DNA of 64,000 nucleotides, from NCBI RefSeq assembly GCF_017312725.1, contig NZ_BOPO01000124.1, positions 26,834 through 90,833 on the forward strand. The letters run 5' to 3'. This DNA comes from Actinocatenispora comari (lineage in GTDB: Bacteria > Actinomycetota > Actinomycetes > Mycobacteriales > Micromonosporaceae). Numbering within the stretch: position 1 is the stretch's first letter; each line of letters opens with the position of its first letter. The notes beneath the pieces were generated by a model. It ran no database searches, had not been told where the DNA came from, and saw only the letters and a list, made by a program, of their open reading frames with translations. Positions 7,878-16,428 of this stretch are shown here, piece after piece. Position numbers and translations under genes: made by a program.

Positions 7878-8543
7878 TCAGCCAGCCCCGGCCGCGAGCA
7901 GCGCGGTGACCTCGGAGCTCGGCCGTACGTCGCCGAAGCACCGGAAGATGGTGGCGAGCTCGGCCTCGCCCACGCCGAACGACTGGCCCACCAGCGCATC
8001 GGACACCATCACGATGCGGTAGCCCAGCTCGGACGCGTCCCGTGCGGACGAACCGCAACACACGTTCGTCACCGCGCCGGCGATCAGCACCGTGTCGACG
8101 CCGCGCTCGGCCAGCCGCTCGGGCACGTCGCACTTGCCGGGAAAGAACGCGCTGCTGCCGGTCTTGACCGCCTGCAGGTCCTCGTCGCGCACGTCGAGCT
8201 CGTGCCACAGCGTGCGGGCCACGCCGGCGCCCTCCTCCTCGTACATCCGGGCGGTCGACGGGCCGAAGATCGCCACGAACCGCTCGCTGGCCCGCTGGAT
8301 CGGGGTACGCACCCAGGCGACCACACCGCCGTGTGCCCGCACCGCCGCCACCGCGTTCACCGGCGCGATGACCGTCGCCATCACGGTGTCCGGCAGGCAG
8401 CGCCGCACCGTACCGGTGTCGAGGTCGATCACCACCAGCGCGGTGCGACCCGGATCGAGCCGCTCGAACGCGTGCAGCCGGCCGCGCCGCGCCACCACCT
8501 TGTCGACGAGATCCTGCCTGATCCCGCTCGGATGCACCACCAC
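7878..8543 (-). CDS. isochorismatase-family cysteine hydrolase
   Basis: A 221-residue hydrolase of the isochorismatase-like fold. The triad can be read in order: Asp in LVVIDLDTGTV near 38, Lys in AVKTGSSAFF near 130, and nucleophile Cys162 in AGAVTNVCCGSSARDA. The last motif also carries the family's non-proline cis-peptide region. Members hydrolyse amides or vinyl ethers (nicotinamidase, carbamoylsarcosine hydrolase, isochorismatase), and the substrate here is unknown. The GTG at 8543 is chosen because GGAGG lies 7 bases before it. The next gene upstream (8623-9318) is on the same strand, so they may be co-transcribed across the 79-base gap. Confidence 0.85.
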   Translation of the reverse strand: MVVHPSGIRQDLVDKVVARRGRLHAFERLDPGRTALVVIDLDTGTVRRCLPDTVMATVIAPVNAVAAVRAHGGVVAWVRTPIQRASERFVAIFGPSTARMYEEEGAGVARTLWHELDVRDEDLQAVKTGSSAFFPGKCDVPERLAERGVDTVLIAGAVTNVCCGSSARDASELGYRIVMVSDALVGQSFGVGEAELATIFRCFGDVRPSSEVTALLAAGAG

Positions 8544-8622
8544 GCCACGACCTCCGCTCCGCGCCGAGGCCGGCAGCCTAGCCGGCACCCCGGACACTCC
8601 TCCCCGCCCGGGCGGGCGGCCG

Positions 8623-9318
8623 TCAGAGGGCGACGCGCAGGCCCGGGGTGGCGAGAACGACCGGGCAGTCGGCGATCGCGGCCGCCTCGGCGAGCAGCGC
8701 CGGGGCGTCCTGCCAGGCCCGCAGGTGGGTGAGGACCAGCAGTTCCGCGCCGGATCGGCGGGCGAGCCGGCCGGCGTCGCCGGCGGTCAGGTGCCCGCGC
8801 AGCGGCCCCTCCGCGTCGAACCCGCTCGCCTCGGCCAGCAGCACCCGGCAGCCCCGCGCCAGCTCGTCCAGCGCCGCAGCCGGCTCGCTGTCCGCGGTGT
8901 AGCACAACGCATCGCCGACCCGGGTCGCCCAGCACTCGCCGTGCGGTACCGCCGCCTGCCGGATCGTCAGCGGGCCGGCGCGGAACGGCTCGGCGGTGGC
9001 GCGGCGCGCGTGCATCGTCTCGGCCTCGGCGTACACGAACTCCGGCAGGTCGCTCGGCCCGACCACCTCCAGCGGTCGGTCACTGGACCGTTCCCGCAGG
9101 TACCAGAGCTGGGTCAGGTCGACCCAGTGGTCCGAGTGGGCGTGCGACAGCAACACCAGGTCGACGTCCGCGGGCGTCACGTAGCGCTGCAGCGGGCCGG
9201 CCGAGCCGGAACCGGTGTCCAGCACCAGCCGGTAGCCGTCCGCCTCGACCAGATAGCACGAACAGCCCGAATCGGCCGACGGGGCCGAGCCGGAACAACC
9301 CACCACCGTCAACCACAT
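8623..9318 (-). CDS. metallo-beta-lactamase-fold hydrolase (RNase Z-like subgroup)
   Basis: A 231-residue cytoplasmic enzyme with the zinc-binding HxHxDH motif LLSHAHSDHW near residues 59-68. Further ligands are VPHGECWA, YTADSEP and LTHLRAW in the order expected for two metal sites. The short opening strand WLTVVGCSGSAP and the compact size resemble the RNase Z/phosphodiesterase branch rather than lactamases. The substrate may be a cyclic nucleotide or other phosphodiester, which is inference. The minus-strand hexamer TATCGT (9325-9330) ends 6 bases before the ATG and no ribosome site is visible, suggesting a leaderless transcript. Confidence 0.85.
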   Translation of the reverse strand: MWLTVVGCSGSAPSADSGCSCYLVEADGYRLVLDTGSGSAGPLQRYVTPADVDLVLLSHAHSDHWVDLTQLWYLRERSSDRPLEVVGPSDLPEFVYAEAETMHARRATAEPFRAGPLTIRQAAVPHGECWATRVGDALCYTADSEPAAALDELARGCRVLLAEASGFDAEGPLRGHLTAGDAGRLARRSGAELLVLTHLRAWQDAPALLAEAAAIADCPVVLATPGLRVAL

Positions 9319-9484
9319 GGGTCGACGATAGTGCGGACGATCGCCCGATCCGGCCCCCGGTGCCGGACCGTACTGGCAGGATCGGCGCCGGGGCCCACCT
9401 GCCCTCGCGGCCCGCCAGCGGGGCCGGCGTGCCGACCTCGACACGGGCACGCAGACGTCACTCGACAGCGAGGGAGATCTCGCG

Positions 9485-9907
9485 ATGACCTCGAACCTCA
9501 ACCCGTACATCAGCTTCGACGGGAACGCCCGCGAAGCGATGGAGTTCTACCGCGACGCGCTCGGCGGCGACCTGACCGTGAGCACGTTCGGCGACATGGG
9601 CGACACCGGCCCGGCCGCGGACAAGGTGATGCACAGCCGCCTGGAGACCCCGGCCGGCTTCCAGCTGATGGCCGCGGACACCCCACCCGGCATGGAGTAC
9701 CGGCCGGGGCAGAACATCTCGATCAGCATCACCGGCCCGGCCGCGGACGCCGCCAACCTGCACCGCTACTGGGAGGCGCTGTCCGCCGGCGGCACCATCA
9801 ACGTGCCGCTGGAGAAGCAGCCCTGGGGCGACGAGATGGGCGCCTGCGTCGACCGCTTCGGCATCGCCTGGCTCGTCGACATCGGTACCGAAGACTCGGC
9901 CCAGTAA
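9485..9907 (+). CDS. VOC-superfamily protein, PhnB-like
   Basis: A 140-residue protein of the PhnB/3-demethylubiquinone-methyltransferase-like branch of the vicinal oxygen chelate fold. It opens with LNPYISFDGNAREAMEFYRD. It has the conserved MHSRLETPAGFQLMAAD strand pair in the middle and ends with WGDEMGACVDRFGIAWLVDI, the typical last motif of this branch. No catalytic role is established for most members; some bind antibiotics or act as isomerases. The ATG is preceded by GAGGGAGA at good spacing. It stands alone between divergent and co-directional neighbours, with 137 bases before the CPBP gene. Confidence 0.85.
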   Translation: MTSNLNPYISFDGNAREAMEFYRDALGGDLTVSTFGDMGDTGPAADKVMHSRLETPAGFQLMAADTPPGMEYRPGQNISISITGPAADAANLHRYWEALSAGGTINVPLEKQPWGDEMGACVDRFGIAWLVDIGTEDSAQ

Positions 9908-10044
9908 CCGATCCACCGGTCTCGGGGGACAGCCCCGTCTCGTTCGGCCGGCTACCCCCGCATCGTTCGTCCGGTTACCGCCATGGCTCCGCGTGGCGGC
10001 AGCCAGCAGAGTGATCCTCGTACGCCGAGGCGAGGAGGGTCACC

Positions 10045-10869
10045 GTGCAAGCAACGGGTCTGCGGCGGCTGTTGCCGTTCGCGCTGGTGTGCCTGGGGCT
10101 GTCCTGGGTGCCGTGGCTGGTGCTCGCGATGCTGCGGGTGGACGTCGACCACGGCCCCGCGCAGCTGGTGTTCGGCCTCGCGGCGAGCGGTCCTTCGCTG
10201 GCCGCACTGGTGTTGTGGCTGGCCGGTGGTCGGCGCCGCCGGCCCTCCGGCGTGCGACTCGGACTGTGGCCGATCGCGGCGCTGCTGCTGGGCGCTGCGG
10301 CGCCGGTGCTCGCCGCCCTCCTGCTGCACGGCGGTGACGTGCCGCAGCTCGTCCGGCACGCCGGAGTCGTCGTCGCCGGGGTCGGCGGACCGCTCGGTGC
10401 GCTGGCGTACACCCTCGTGTCCGGGCCGCTGTCCGAGGAGTTCGGCTGGCGCGGGTACGCCCAGCCGCGGCTGCGCGACCGCTTCGGCCGCGGCGGCACC
10501 GTCGCGCTGCTCGGCACCGCCTGGGGGCTGTGGCACCTGCCGCTGTACTTCCTGGTCGGCACGGGGCAGCACGACACCGGCCTGTTCTCGGTGCAGGGCG
10601 CGCTGTTCTTCGTGATGATCTATCCGGTCACGTACCTGGCGCTGTTCGTCTCCGAGCACCTGCGCGGCGGCGTCTGGGCCGCGATCGTGCTGCACGCCGC
10701 CTGGAACTTCAGCGACGCGATCATGCCACCCGTCGGTACCGGCGGCGCCGCCCTGGAAACCCTGCTGTGGCTGGCGATCGCCGCCCTCGCCGCCCTCACC
10801 TGGCACACCCGCCGCCCGACCCACCGGATCGTCACCTCGCCGCAGCCGGCCACGGTACCCGGGTCCTGA
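10045..10869 (+). CDS. CPBP-family intramembrane metalloprotease
   Basis: A 274-residue membrane protein with about eight hydrophobic segments. The three active-site motifs of the CAAX-prenyl-protease/bacteriocin-processing (Abi) family are present: SEEFGWRGYAQPRL (two Glu and Arg, near 129-142), WGLWHLPLYFL (His near 166) and LHAAWNF (His near 216). Members cleave or bind membrane peptides; in actinobacteria their substrates are mostly unknown. The start is a GTG at 10045 with GAGGAGGGT just upstream. The C-terminal ~20 residues are cytosolic and basic. It is a monocistronic gene convergent with the alpha/beta hydrolase. Confidence 0.88.
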   Translation: MQATGLRRLLPFALVCLGLSWVPWLVLAMLRVDVDHGPAQLVFGLAASGPSLAALVLWLAGGRRRRPSGVRLGLWPIAALLLGAAAPVLAALLLHGGDVPQLVRHAGVVVAGVGGPLGALAYTLVSGPLSEEFGWRGYAQPRLRDRFGRGGTVALLGTAWGLWHLPLYFLVGTGQHDTGLFSVQGALFFVMIYPVTYLALFVSEHLRGGVWAAIVLHAAWNFSDAIMPPVGTGGAALETLLWLAIAALAALTWHTRRPTHRIVTSPQPATVPGS

Positions 10870-10932
10870 CCCGCCACCTCACCACCCGGCAGCACGGCAA
10901 CCGCACTCCGGCGGGCACGCAAACCCGGTGGG

Positions 10933-11817
10933 TCACGACAGTTCGCTGAGCCAGGCGTAGGCCGCTTCTCTGTTGTCGTGCTCGACGTTGGTGTGGTCCG
11001 CCGAGTCGATCAGGTGCGCCACGATGCCCGGTACGTGGGCGGCGAGCCACCGGCCGTTGACGATGGGGACGGCCCGGTCGTGGACCCCGTGCCAGAGCCG
11101 TACCGGGACGCGGATGCTCGTCGGGTCGCAGCCCCACGGGGTCAGGGTCGCCGCCCAGTCGTCCCACCAGGCGTCGTCGCCGTCGGACAGCGAGTCCCGC
11201 ATGATCGCGGCCAGGTGCCGGGCCACCGGCCAGCTCCGCGCGTCGTCGGTACCGGCGGCGTCGCCCCACCGCGCCACCCACCCCTCCGGCGTACCGAGGG
11301 TGGCGAGCAGCCGGTCCGCGTCCTGCTTCCAGTGCTCGCGGGCGGTCTCGCGGTCGGTGAAGAACAGCTCGACCTCGTGCGCGAACTCCGGGGTCGTCCC
11401 CGCGCAGAAGTCCAACCCCGGCGCCCCGTAGGGCGCGAAGCCGGCGAAGACCGCCGCGCCGGTGACCAGCTCGGGCAACACCGCGGCGCAGGCCAGCGCG
11501 TACGAGCCGCCGCCGGAGAACCCCCACATGCCGAGCCGCTCGATCCCCAGTGCCGCGGCGAGACTGCGGACGTCGGCGGCCGCATCGGCGATCCGCCGGC
11601 CCTCCCGACGCGGCCGGCCCCGGTAGCCGGGCCGGTCGTAGCTGAGCAGCCGCAGCCCGTACCGGCGTGCGGCGAGCTCCGCATCCGGCCGGAACAACCG
11701 CCGGGAGCCGGGACTTCCCGGGTGCACCAGGACCGGCTTCCCGTCCGGCGCGCCGAACTCCTCGACGCTGATCAGCTCACCGTCGGCGCCCGGAACCACG
11801 TGTGTGACGGTCTCCAT
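10933..11817 (-). CDS. alpha/beta hydrolase
   Basis: A 294-residue serine hydrolase. The nucleophile elbow is GFSGGGSYAL (Ser near 107). The acid is in LWHGVHDRAVP near 250 and the histidine in SADHTNVEH near 278, completing the triad. The oxyanion segment LVHPGSPGSRR precedes. A ~95-residue cap lies between strands 6 and 7. No signal peptide. Substrate unknown; likely an ester or epoxide hydrolase-like enzyme. The ATG at 11817 is chosen because TATCAT (11826-11831 on the minus strand) lies 8 bases upstream and codons before it do not match the family. Confidence 0.85.
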   Translation of the reverse strand: METVTHVVPGADGELISVEEFGAPDGKPVLVHPGSPGSRRLFRPDAELAARRYGLRLLSYDRPGYRGRPRREGRRIADAAADVRSLAAALGIERLGMWGFSGGGSYALACAAVLPELVTGAAVFAGFAPYGAPGLDFCAGTTPEFAHEVELFFTDRETAREHWKQDADRLLATLGTPEGWVARWGDAAGTDDARSWPVARHLAAIMRDSLSDGDDAWWDDWAATLTPWGCDPTSIRVPVRLWHGVHDRAVPIVNGRWLAAHVPGIVAHLIDSADHTNVEHDNREAAYAWLSELS

Positions 11818-11941
11818 GCCGGCGGATGATACGAACCCCACCACGATCTGTCGTCCCCTTACCCGACCGTCCCGAACGGCCGGGTATGCACCAACTCGGC
11901 GGCCCCGGATCGCTCCCTCGACGGGACTCGCGACCGGTGCG

Positions 11942-12032
11942 GCGGAGGGCGTGGGATTCGAACCCACGAGGACGGGGATACCGCCCTAGCGGTTTTCAAG
12001 ACCGCCGCCATCGGCCACTAGGCGAGCCCTCC
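11942..12032 (-). tRNA. tRNA-Ser (anticodon UGA)
   Basis: A 91-base class II tRNA. The 7-bp acceptor stem pairs 12026-12032 with 11943-11949, and 11942 is the G discriminator. The anticodon loop CTTGAAA gives UGA, a long variable arm is present, and the T-arm contains GGTTCGAATCC. CCA is not encoded. No direct repeat or integrase is nearby, so it is not evidently in use as an attachment site. Confidence 0.95.
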
Positions 12033-12107
12033 GGAGCGCCGCCCGGCGGCGCCGAGGCCCAGTTTGTCATGGCCGGGCGACGCCGGGTGATGCGAGGGTC
12101 GCGCCGG

Positions 12108-12893
12108 TCAGCGCACCACGTCGATCGGGGTGCCCGGCGGTACCTGCCGCAACCGGCGCAGCGACCGGTCGTGCAGCCGGATGCAGCCGTGCGAGATCCT
12201 GGCCCCGCCGGTACCGATCCGACCGTCCTCGCCGAGCGGCCCGTGGATGCCGACCACGGCGTCACCGGAGCCGGCCCAGTCCGAGATCACCTCCGAATGC
12301 GCGGACGTGACCACGATGAACGGGCCGTACCCGGGCTCGCCGGGCGGCGGCGCCTGGTCGAACGCGACGAAGAAGTGGCCGGCGGGGGTGGGGTCGTCGG
12401 GCGCGCCGACGCCGGCGGGCACGGACAGCGCCAACCGGCCCCGCTCGTACAGCCGGAGGTGGGTGTCGCCGAGGTCGACGACCAGCCGGTACGGCGTGCT
12501 GCCGAGCGACACGTCCCTGGCCCGCAGCCAGGTCGTCGAACCGTTCGGCCGCTGCGCCAGCCGCACCCGGACCCAGCCGGGCTTTCTGGCGATGACCGGC
12601 AGCATCGACGGCCGCCCGTACCAGCGTCCCGGCGCCACGCCGTCCGACCCGGCGCCGGGACGCGGGTACCGGGGTACGTCGTGGTGCAACGTGGCGACCA
12701 CCGTGCTGCCTGCGGACGACGGCGCCGGCGAGCCGGTCGGGCGCCGTACGGTGGCGCCGGCCCGCGGGTCCGGCACACCCCGGGAGACCAATACCAGGGC
12801 GACGGCAACCGCCAGGACCGCGACGCCGACGGCGATCGCGAGCCCGCGGCGACGCCCGCGATGGAACGAGGAGAGCAACTGCACGATTCCCAT
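12108..12893 (-). CDS. L,D-transpeptidase (YkuD domain)
   Basis: A 261-residue wall enzyme. An N-terminal membrane anchor (LAIAVGVAVLAVAVALVLV, about 18-36) is followed by a ~90-residue region and a YkuD catalytic domain. The active-site motif is complete: GIHGP ... RISHGCIRL with the nucleophile Cys237. Such enzymes form 3-3 cross-links in peptidoglycan or attach proteins to it, outside the membrane. Start is uncertain: the ATG at 12893 has AAAGG directly against it, while the GTG at 12884 has AAGGA at proper spacing and may be the true start. It lies 118 bases downstream of the secreted repeat-domain gene, with a large hairpin between. Confidence 0.88.
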   Translation of the reverse strand: MGIVQLLSSFHRGRRRGLAIAVGVAVLAVAVALVLVSRGVPDPRAGATVRRPTGSPAPSSAGSTVVATLHHDVPRYPRPGAGSDGVAPGRWYGRPSMLPVIARKPGWVRVRLAQRPNGSTTWLRARDVSLGSTPYRLVVDLGDTHLRLYERGRLALSVPAGVGAPDDPTPAGHFFVAFDQAPPPGEPGYGPFIVVTSAHSEVISDWAGSGDAVVGIHGPLGEDGRIGTGGARISHGCIRLHDRSLRRLRQVPPGTPIDVVR

Positions 12894-12961
12894 CCTTTGC
12901 GTGGGTCCGTCCGGGCGCCCGCTCCGGAGCCGGCGGGCCGCGCTTCGAGGACTCCGGTGCG

Positions 12962-13007
12962 CCGGCATGGATCCGCGGCACGGCGCCGCGCCGCGGATCC
13001 ATGCCGG
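12962..13007. terminator. 17-bp perfect inverted repeat, probable terminator
   Basis: Arms 12962-12978 and 12991-13007 are exact reverse complements with a 12-base loop, beginning 5 bases after the stop of the repeat-domain gene. Position fits a terminator or attenuator before the L,D-transpeptidase gene. There is no U-tract. The arms contain GGATCC and CCGCGG palindromes. Confidence 0.6.
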
Positions 13008-13011
13008 GTGG

Positions 13012-14979
13012 CTACCCGGTCACCGGTACCTGGGCGTAGGCCGTGGCGGCCGAGGGTGCGGAGCGCACCGGTGTCCGCGATCCCGGCGGGTACCCCTGCG
13101 CCCGCGCGCTGTTTCGGACGTACTGCGCGCGCAGGTCGGCGGCGGTGATCCGGTAGGTGGCGGTGCAGGTCATCGCCTTCCCCGGGGCCAGCGTGGTCTG
13201 CGGGCAGCGGACCGTCGACATGCCGGGACGGTGGTCCGGCACGGTGATCCGGTCGAGCCGGACGTTGCCGGTGTTCGTCACCTGGTACCGGTAGTGCAGC
13301 AGCTGGCCGACCTCGCCGTACGTGGTCGGGTCGACCGACTTGCGGATGGTGATCGCCGGCTTCGCCACCGCCCGGACGGTGACCTCGGCGGGCGCCGACA
13401 CCAGCGGTTCGGTCGCGCCCGGCGGAACGCCCTGCGCGGTGGCCACGTTGGTGACCGAACCGCGGTCCACGTCGTCCTGGGTGATCGTGTACGTGGCCGT
13501 GCAGTCCTGGCTCTCCCCGGGCTCCAGCGTCGACCGGGGGCAGCTCACGTCGGACACGCCGGCCAGTTCGTCCACCACGTCGACGCTGGTCAGCGGTACA
13601 TCGCCGGTGTTGGTGACGTGGTAGGTGTAGCGGATCACCTGGCCGGCGGCCGAGAACGAGCTCGGTGTGGCGCTCTTGGTGAGGCCGATCCCACCCTGCG
13701 CCGGCGGCACGAACGTGACGTCCGCGCTGCCCGGCGGGTTGACGCCGGTCGAGTCGGTGATGTTCGACCCGTCGTTGGTGTAGGTGCCGGCGGTCGACGA
13801 GGTCACCCGCGCGGTCACCGTGCAGGACGCCTGGCCGGCGCTCAGCGCGCCACCGGTCAGGGAGATGGTGGAACCGCCGTCGTCGGCGCTGACGGTACCG
13901 GCGGGGCAGTCGGTGCTGGCATCGGCCGGCGTGGTGAGCGTCAGCCCAGGCGGCAGCGTGTCGGTGAACGACCAGCCGTCCTTGGCGAGCAGGTCGTCGG
14001 TGTTCGTGATGGTGAACGTCAGCAGCGAACTGCCGCCCACTCCGGTGCGGTCGGGGTCGAACGACTTGTCCAGCTGCGGTGTCACGTCCAGCAGCCGGAT
14101 GTCGTCGAAGGAGTGGTCGTTGCCGTTCCCGCTGCCCTGGCCGTTGATCATCTTGATGCCGACCTCGGTGCCGGTGAACAGCAGCGGGGCGTCGCCGGTG
14201 AAGGTACCCGCGAAGTACCCGGGCTCGACCTCGGTTCCGCTGGTGCACGGGTCGATCGGCCGGTTGGTGACCGGGATCGACGTCGTCCCGTCGACGAGGT
14301 AGTAGTTCAGCAGGGCGTGGTTGTGGTTGGCGTCGCAGCTGGTCTCCGCGGCGTTCACGGAGAACGTCAGGAACCGGCCGTTGGCGGTGACCGGCACCGG
14401 GTTCTCGGTCTGGAACTCGACCTTGTCCGGCCCGGGGTTGCCGCTGTTCACCGACCCGTTGGTGTAGGCGCTGACCGCGTGGTTCGCGCTCGGCACGGCC
14501 GACCCGTTCAGGTCGCCGATCGCCCGGGACAGCTGGCGCACCCGGTTCCACGCCGTCACTCCCGGCGTCCCCGGTCCACCCGTGGCGGGCGTGCAGTCGC
14601 GTACCTGCGGGGCCACCGACGGGTCGCTGCCCGGCGGGTCGTCGAACGCGGCGATCCAGCCGTTGCAGTTGACCAGCCAGGCGGGGTCCGCGGTGTAGGT
14701 CGTGCCGGCGGTCCCGGTGTAGTCGTCGAGCCGGATCGGCAGCGCCGACTGGCGGTTCTCGAAGTCCTCGGTGAACACGGGGGTCGGCGGCTGCGGGGTA
14801 CCGGGCGAGCCCGGCGCCGTCTCCGGCGACGCGACGGCCGGGGCGGCCGACGCGGGGGCCGGATGGCTTGCCACGCAAGCGACCGCCGCCGTCAGCAGGG
14901 CACAACCCAGCGCGGCGACGCGGGTACGGCCGAACCTGGTCAGTGTGCGGCTCATCCGTCGGTCATGTACGGCATGCAC
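13012..14979 (-). CDS. secreted protein with DUF11-type (conserved repeat) beta-sandwich domains
   Basis: A 655-residue exported protein. The signal peptide ends near SHPAPASA (about residue 45). An N-terminal ~250-residue domain, beginning PVFTEDFENRQSALP, resembles carbohydrate-binding or choice-of-anchor beta domains. Three consecutive ~105-residue repeats follow, each with a 'VTNTGDVPL'-like line, a CP near TLxPGxxxxC and TATYTIT (about 310-410, 415-525, 530-640). These are DUF11/conserved-repeat domains of cell-surface proteins. No LPXTG or C-terminal membrane segment is seen, so it may be released. Start: GTG at 14979 with AGGGGA close upstream; the ATG at 14955 is an alternative. Function is probably structural or adhesive, which is inference. 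Confidence 0.75.
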   Translation of the reverse strand: MHAVHDRRMSRTLTRFGRTRVAALGCALLTAAVACVASHPAPASAAPAVASPETAPGSPGTPQPPTPVFTEDFENRQSALPIRLDDYTGTAGTTYTADPAWLVNCNGWIAAFDDPPGSDPSVAPQVRDCTPATGGPGTPGVTAWNRVRQLSRAIGDLNGSAVPSANHAVSAYTNGSVNSGNPGPDKVEFQTENPVPVTANGRFLTFSVNAAETSCDANHNHALLNYYLVDGTTSIPVTNRPIDPCTSGTEVEPGYFAGTFTGDAPLLFTGTEVGIKMINGQGSGNGNDHSFDDIRLLDVTPQLDKSFDPDRTGVGGSSLLTFTITNTDDLLAKDGWSFTDTLPPGLTLTTPADASTDCPAGTVSADDGGSTISLTGGALSAGQASCTVTARVTSSTAGTYTNDGSNITDSTGVNPPGSADVTFVPPAQGGIGLTKSATPSSFSAAGQVIRYTYHVTNTGDVPLTSVDVVDELAGVSDVSCPRSTLEPGESQDCTATYTITQDDVDRGSVTNVATAQGVPPGATEPLVSAPAEVTVRAVAKPAITIRKSVDPTTYGEVGQLLHYRYQVTNTGNVRLDRITVPDHRPGMSTVRCPQTTLAPGKAMTCTATYRITAADLRAQYVRNSARAQGYPPGSRTPVRSAPSAATAYAQVPVTG

Positions 14980-15211
14980 TTCTCCCCTGGCGTATTGACT
15001 ACGCGGGGGACACTAAGCACCACGAAGAGCGACACACCGGGTTGGACCGGAACGAGCCGGCGAAGTTCCTCACATTGGTCGTACCGACCGGGTCAAAAAC
15101 GGGCGCACGCCAGCGGAAACGAGACCGCGACCGTCCTGCCGTGCGGGCGGCGCCGCCGTGCGGGCCGTGCTGCCCGTGCTGCCCGTGCCGCCGTGCGGGC
15201 CGTTTCTGCGG

Positions 15212-16204
15212 TCAGGGCCGGGCGATGCTGTGCGGTGCGAGGGCGGCGGTGGGGCGGATCTCGCCGACCGGTGCCCCATGCCCCAGTACCGGCGGGGTCG
15301 CGAGCGAGCCGTCCACGGGCAGGGCGTCCACGGCGGTGAGGTCGGCGCCGAGCGCGCGCAGCGCCGCGACCAGTACCGGCGGGCGGGCGCGGCCGGAGCC
15401 GTCGGCGATCTTGAGGGCGGCGGCGCGGCCGTCCGGCAGCGCGGCGGCGTAGACGCCTTCGGCGCCGTCCTTGGCGATCAGCCCGGGGACGAGGCGCATC
15501 AGGTCGGTGACGTCGCGCCCGGTCCCGCCGACGTACTCGGGGTGCGCGCGCATGGCGGCGGCGACCCGGCCCTCCGGGATGCCGGAGTGTGCGGTGGCGA
15601 TCCGGCCGAACGCGCGGGCCAGCCCGGTCAGCGACACCGCGAACAGCGGCGCGCCGCAGCCGTCGACGCCGACCGCGGCGACGGGCTCGCCGGCCAGGTC
15701 CTCCAGGGTGCGGCGGACGGCGCGCTGCAGCGGGTGGCCGGGGTCGAGGTAGTTCTCGATGGGCCAGCCGGCGGTGACGCAGGTGGCGAGCATCGCGGCG
15801 TGCTTGCCGGAGCAGTTCATGGTGATGCGTTCCGGGCCGCGGCCGGCGGCGTAGTGCGCGGCGAGCGCCTCGGTGGACAGCGGTAGCCCGGGGGTGTTCT
15901 GCAGGTCGTCGGGGGTGAGGCCGGCGCCGGCGAGGATGCGCCGCACCCCGTCCAGGTGGTACGGCTCGCCGGAGTGGCTGGCGCTGGCCAGGGCGAGCAG
16001 TTCGCCGTCCAGGTCGAGGCCGGCGCGCAGCATCGCGGTGGCCTGGATCGGCTTGTTCGACGAGCGCGGGTAGACCGGGACGTCCGGCGCGCCGACGGTC
16101 AGTACCGGCCGGTTGTCGGCGTCGAGTGCCACCACCGAGCCGTGGTGCCCGGATTCCAGAAAGTCGCCGCGCCAGACCTCGGCGACCGGCTCGTGCCCGC
16201 CCAT
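15212..16204 (-). CDS. asparaginase of the thermolabile (Rhizobium etli AnsA) type
   Basis: A 330-residue enzyme converting L-asparagine to aspartate and ammonia in the cytoplasm. It belongs to the 'asparaginase II' family unrelated to the E. coli enzymes. Diagnostic segments are YPRSSNKPIQ near 45-54, which holds the Ser and Lys of the active site, and MNCSGKHAAML near 128-138, which holds a metal-binding Cys. VDGCGAPLFAVSL and HPEYVGGTGR are further family motifs. Length is typical. A run of G residues before the ATG can serve as the ribosome site. It is monocistronic, and its 3' flank contains short GCCCGTGC repeats. Confidence 0.88.
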   Translation of the reverse strand: MGGHEPVAEVWRGDFLESGHHGSVVALDADNRPVLTVGAPDVPVYPRSSNKPIQATAMLRAGLDLDGELLALASASHSGEPYHLDGVRRILAGAGLTPDDLQNTPGLPLSTEALAAHYAAGRGPERITMNCSGKHAAMLATCVTAGWPIENYLDPGHPLQRAVRRTLEDLAGEPVAAVGVDGCGAPLFAVSLTGLARAFGRIATAHSGIPEGRVAAAMRAHPEYVGGTGRDVTDLMRLVPGLIAKDGAEGVYAAALPDGRAAALKIADGSGRARPPVLVAALRALGADLTAVDALPVDGSLATPPVLGHGAPVGEIRPTAALAPHSIARP

Positions 16205-16308
16205 GCGTACCCCCCAGATCGTCCCGCCTGGGTACGAGTCTTGCAGCGTCGCGGCGCGCGTCGCGAGCGGCCGGAGGTGACGGAGTGCGCCGTCACAGCG
16301 CCCCCACG

Positions 16309-16339
16309 TTGTACTGTCGGGATAGTTAGGCTAGCCTGA
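16309..16339 (+). promoter_or_regulatory. efe promoter with a DtxR/IdeR-type iron box
   Basis: TTAGGCTAGCCTGA at 16326-16339 matches 12 of 14 positions of the core of the actinobacterial iron-box consensus (TTAGGCTAACCTAA half) and contains a perfect 10-base palindrome. A TTGTAC at 16309-16314 and TAGCCT at 16332-16337 with a 17-bp spacer give a promoter whose -10 lies inside the box. DtxR/IdeR with iron would therefore block transcription. Seen: the motifs. Known: IdeR control of efe-type loci. Inferred: the repression. Confidence 0.7.
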
Positions 16340-16428
16340 CCTCGTTTGAGCGGGCGCTGCCCGCCATCGCCGCCGGTCGATACCGGACGGGCGAACCACA
16401 CAGGTCGGCGCAAGGAGGCGCGACAGCG

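Noticed and set aside
11942..12032. Integration site at tRNA-Ser
   Set aside because: No integrase, no direct repeat of the tRNA 3' end and no compositional shift nearby.
15136..15200. Functional repeat downstream of the asparaginase gene
   Set aside because: GCCCGTGC and CCGTGCGGGC motifs recur a few times in ~65 bases, but the tract is short and looks like simple GC-rich slippage.
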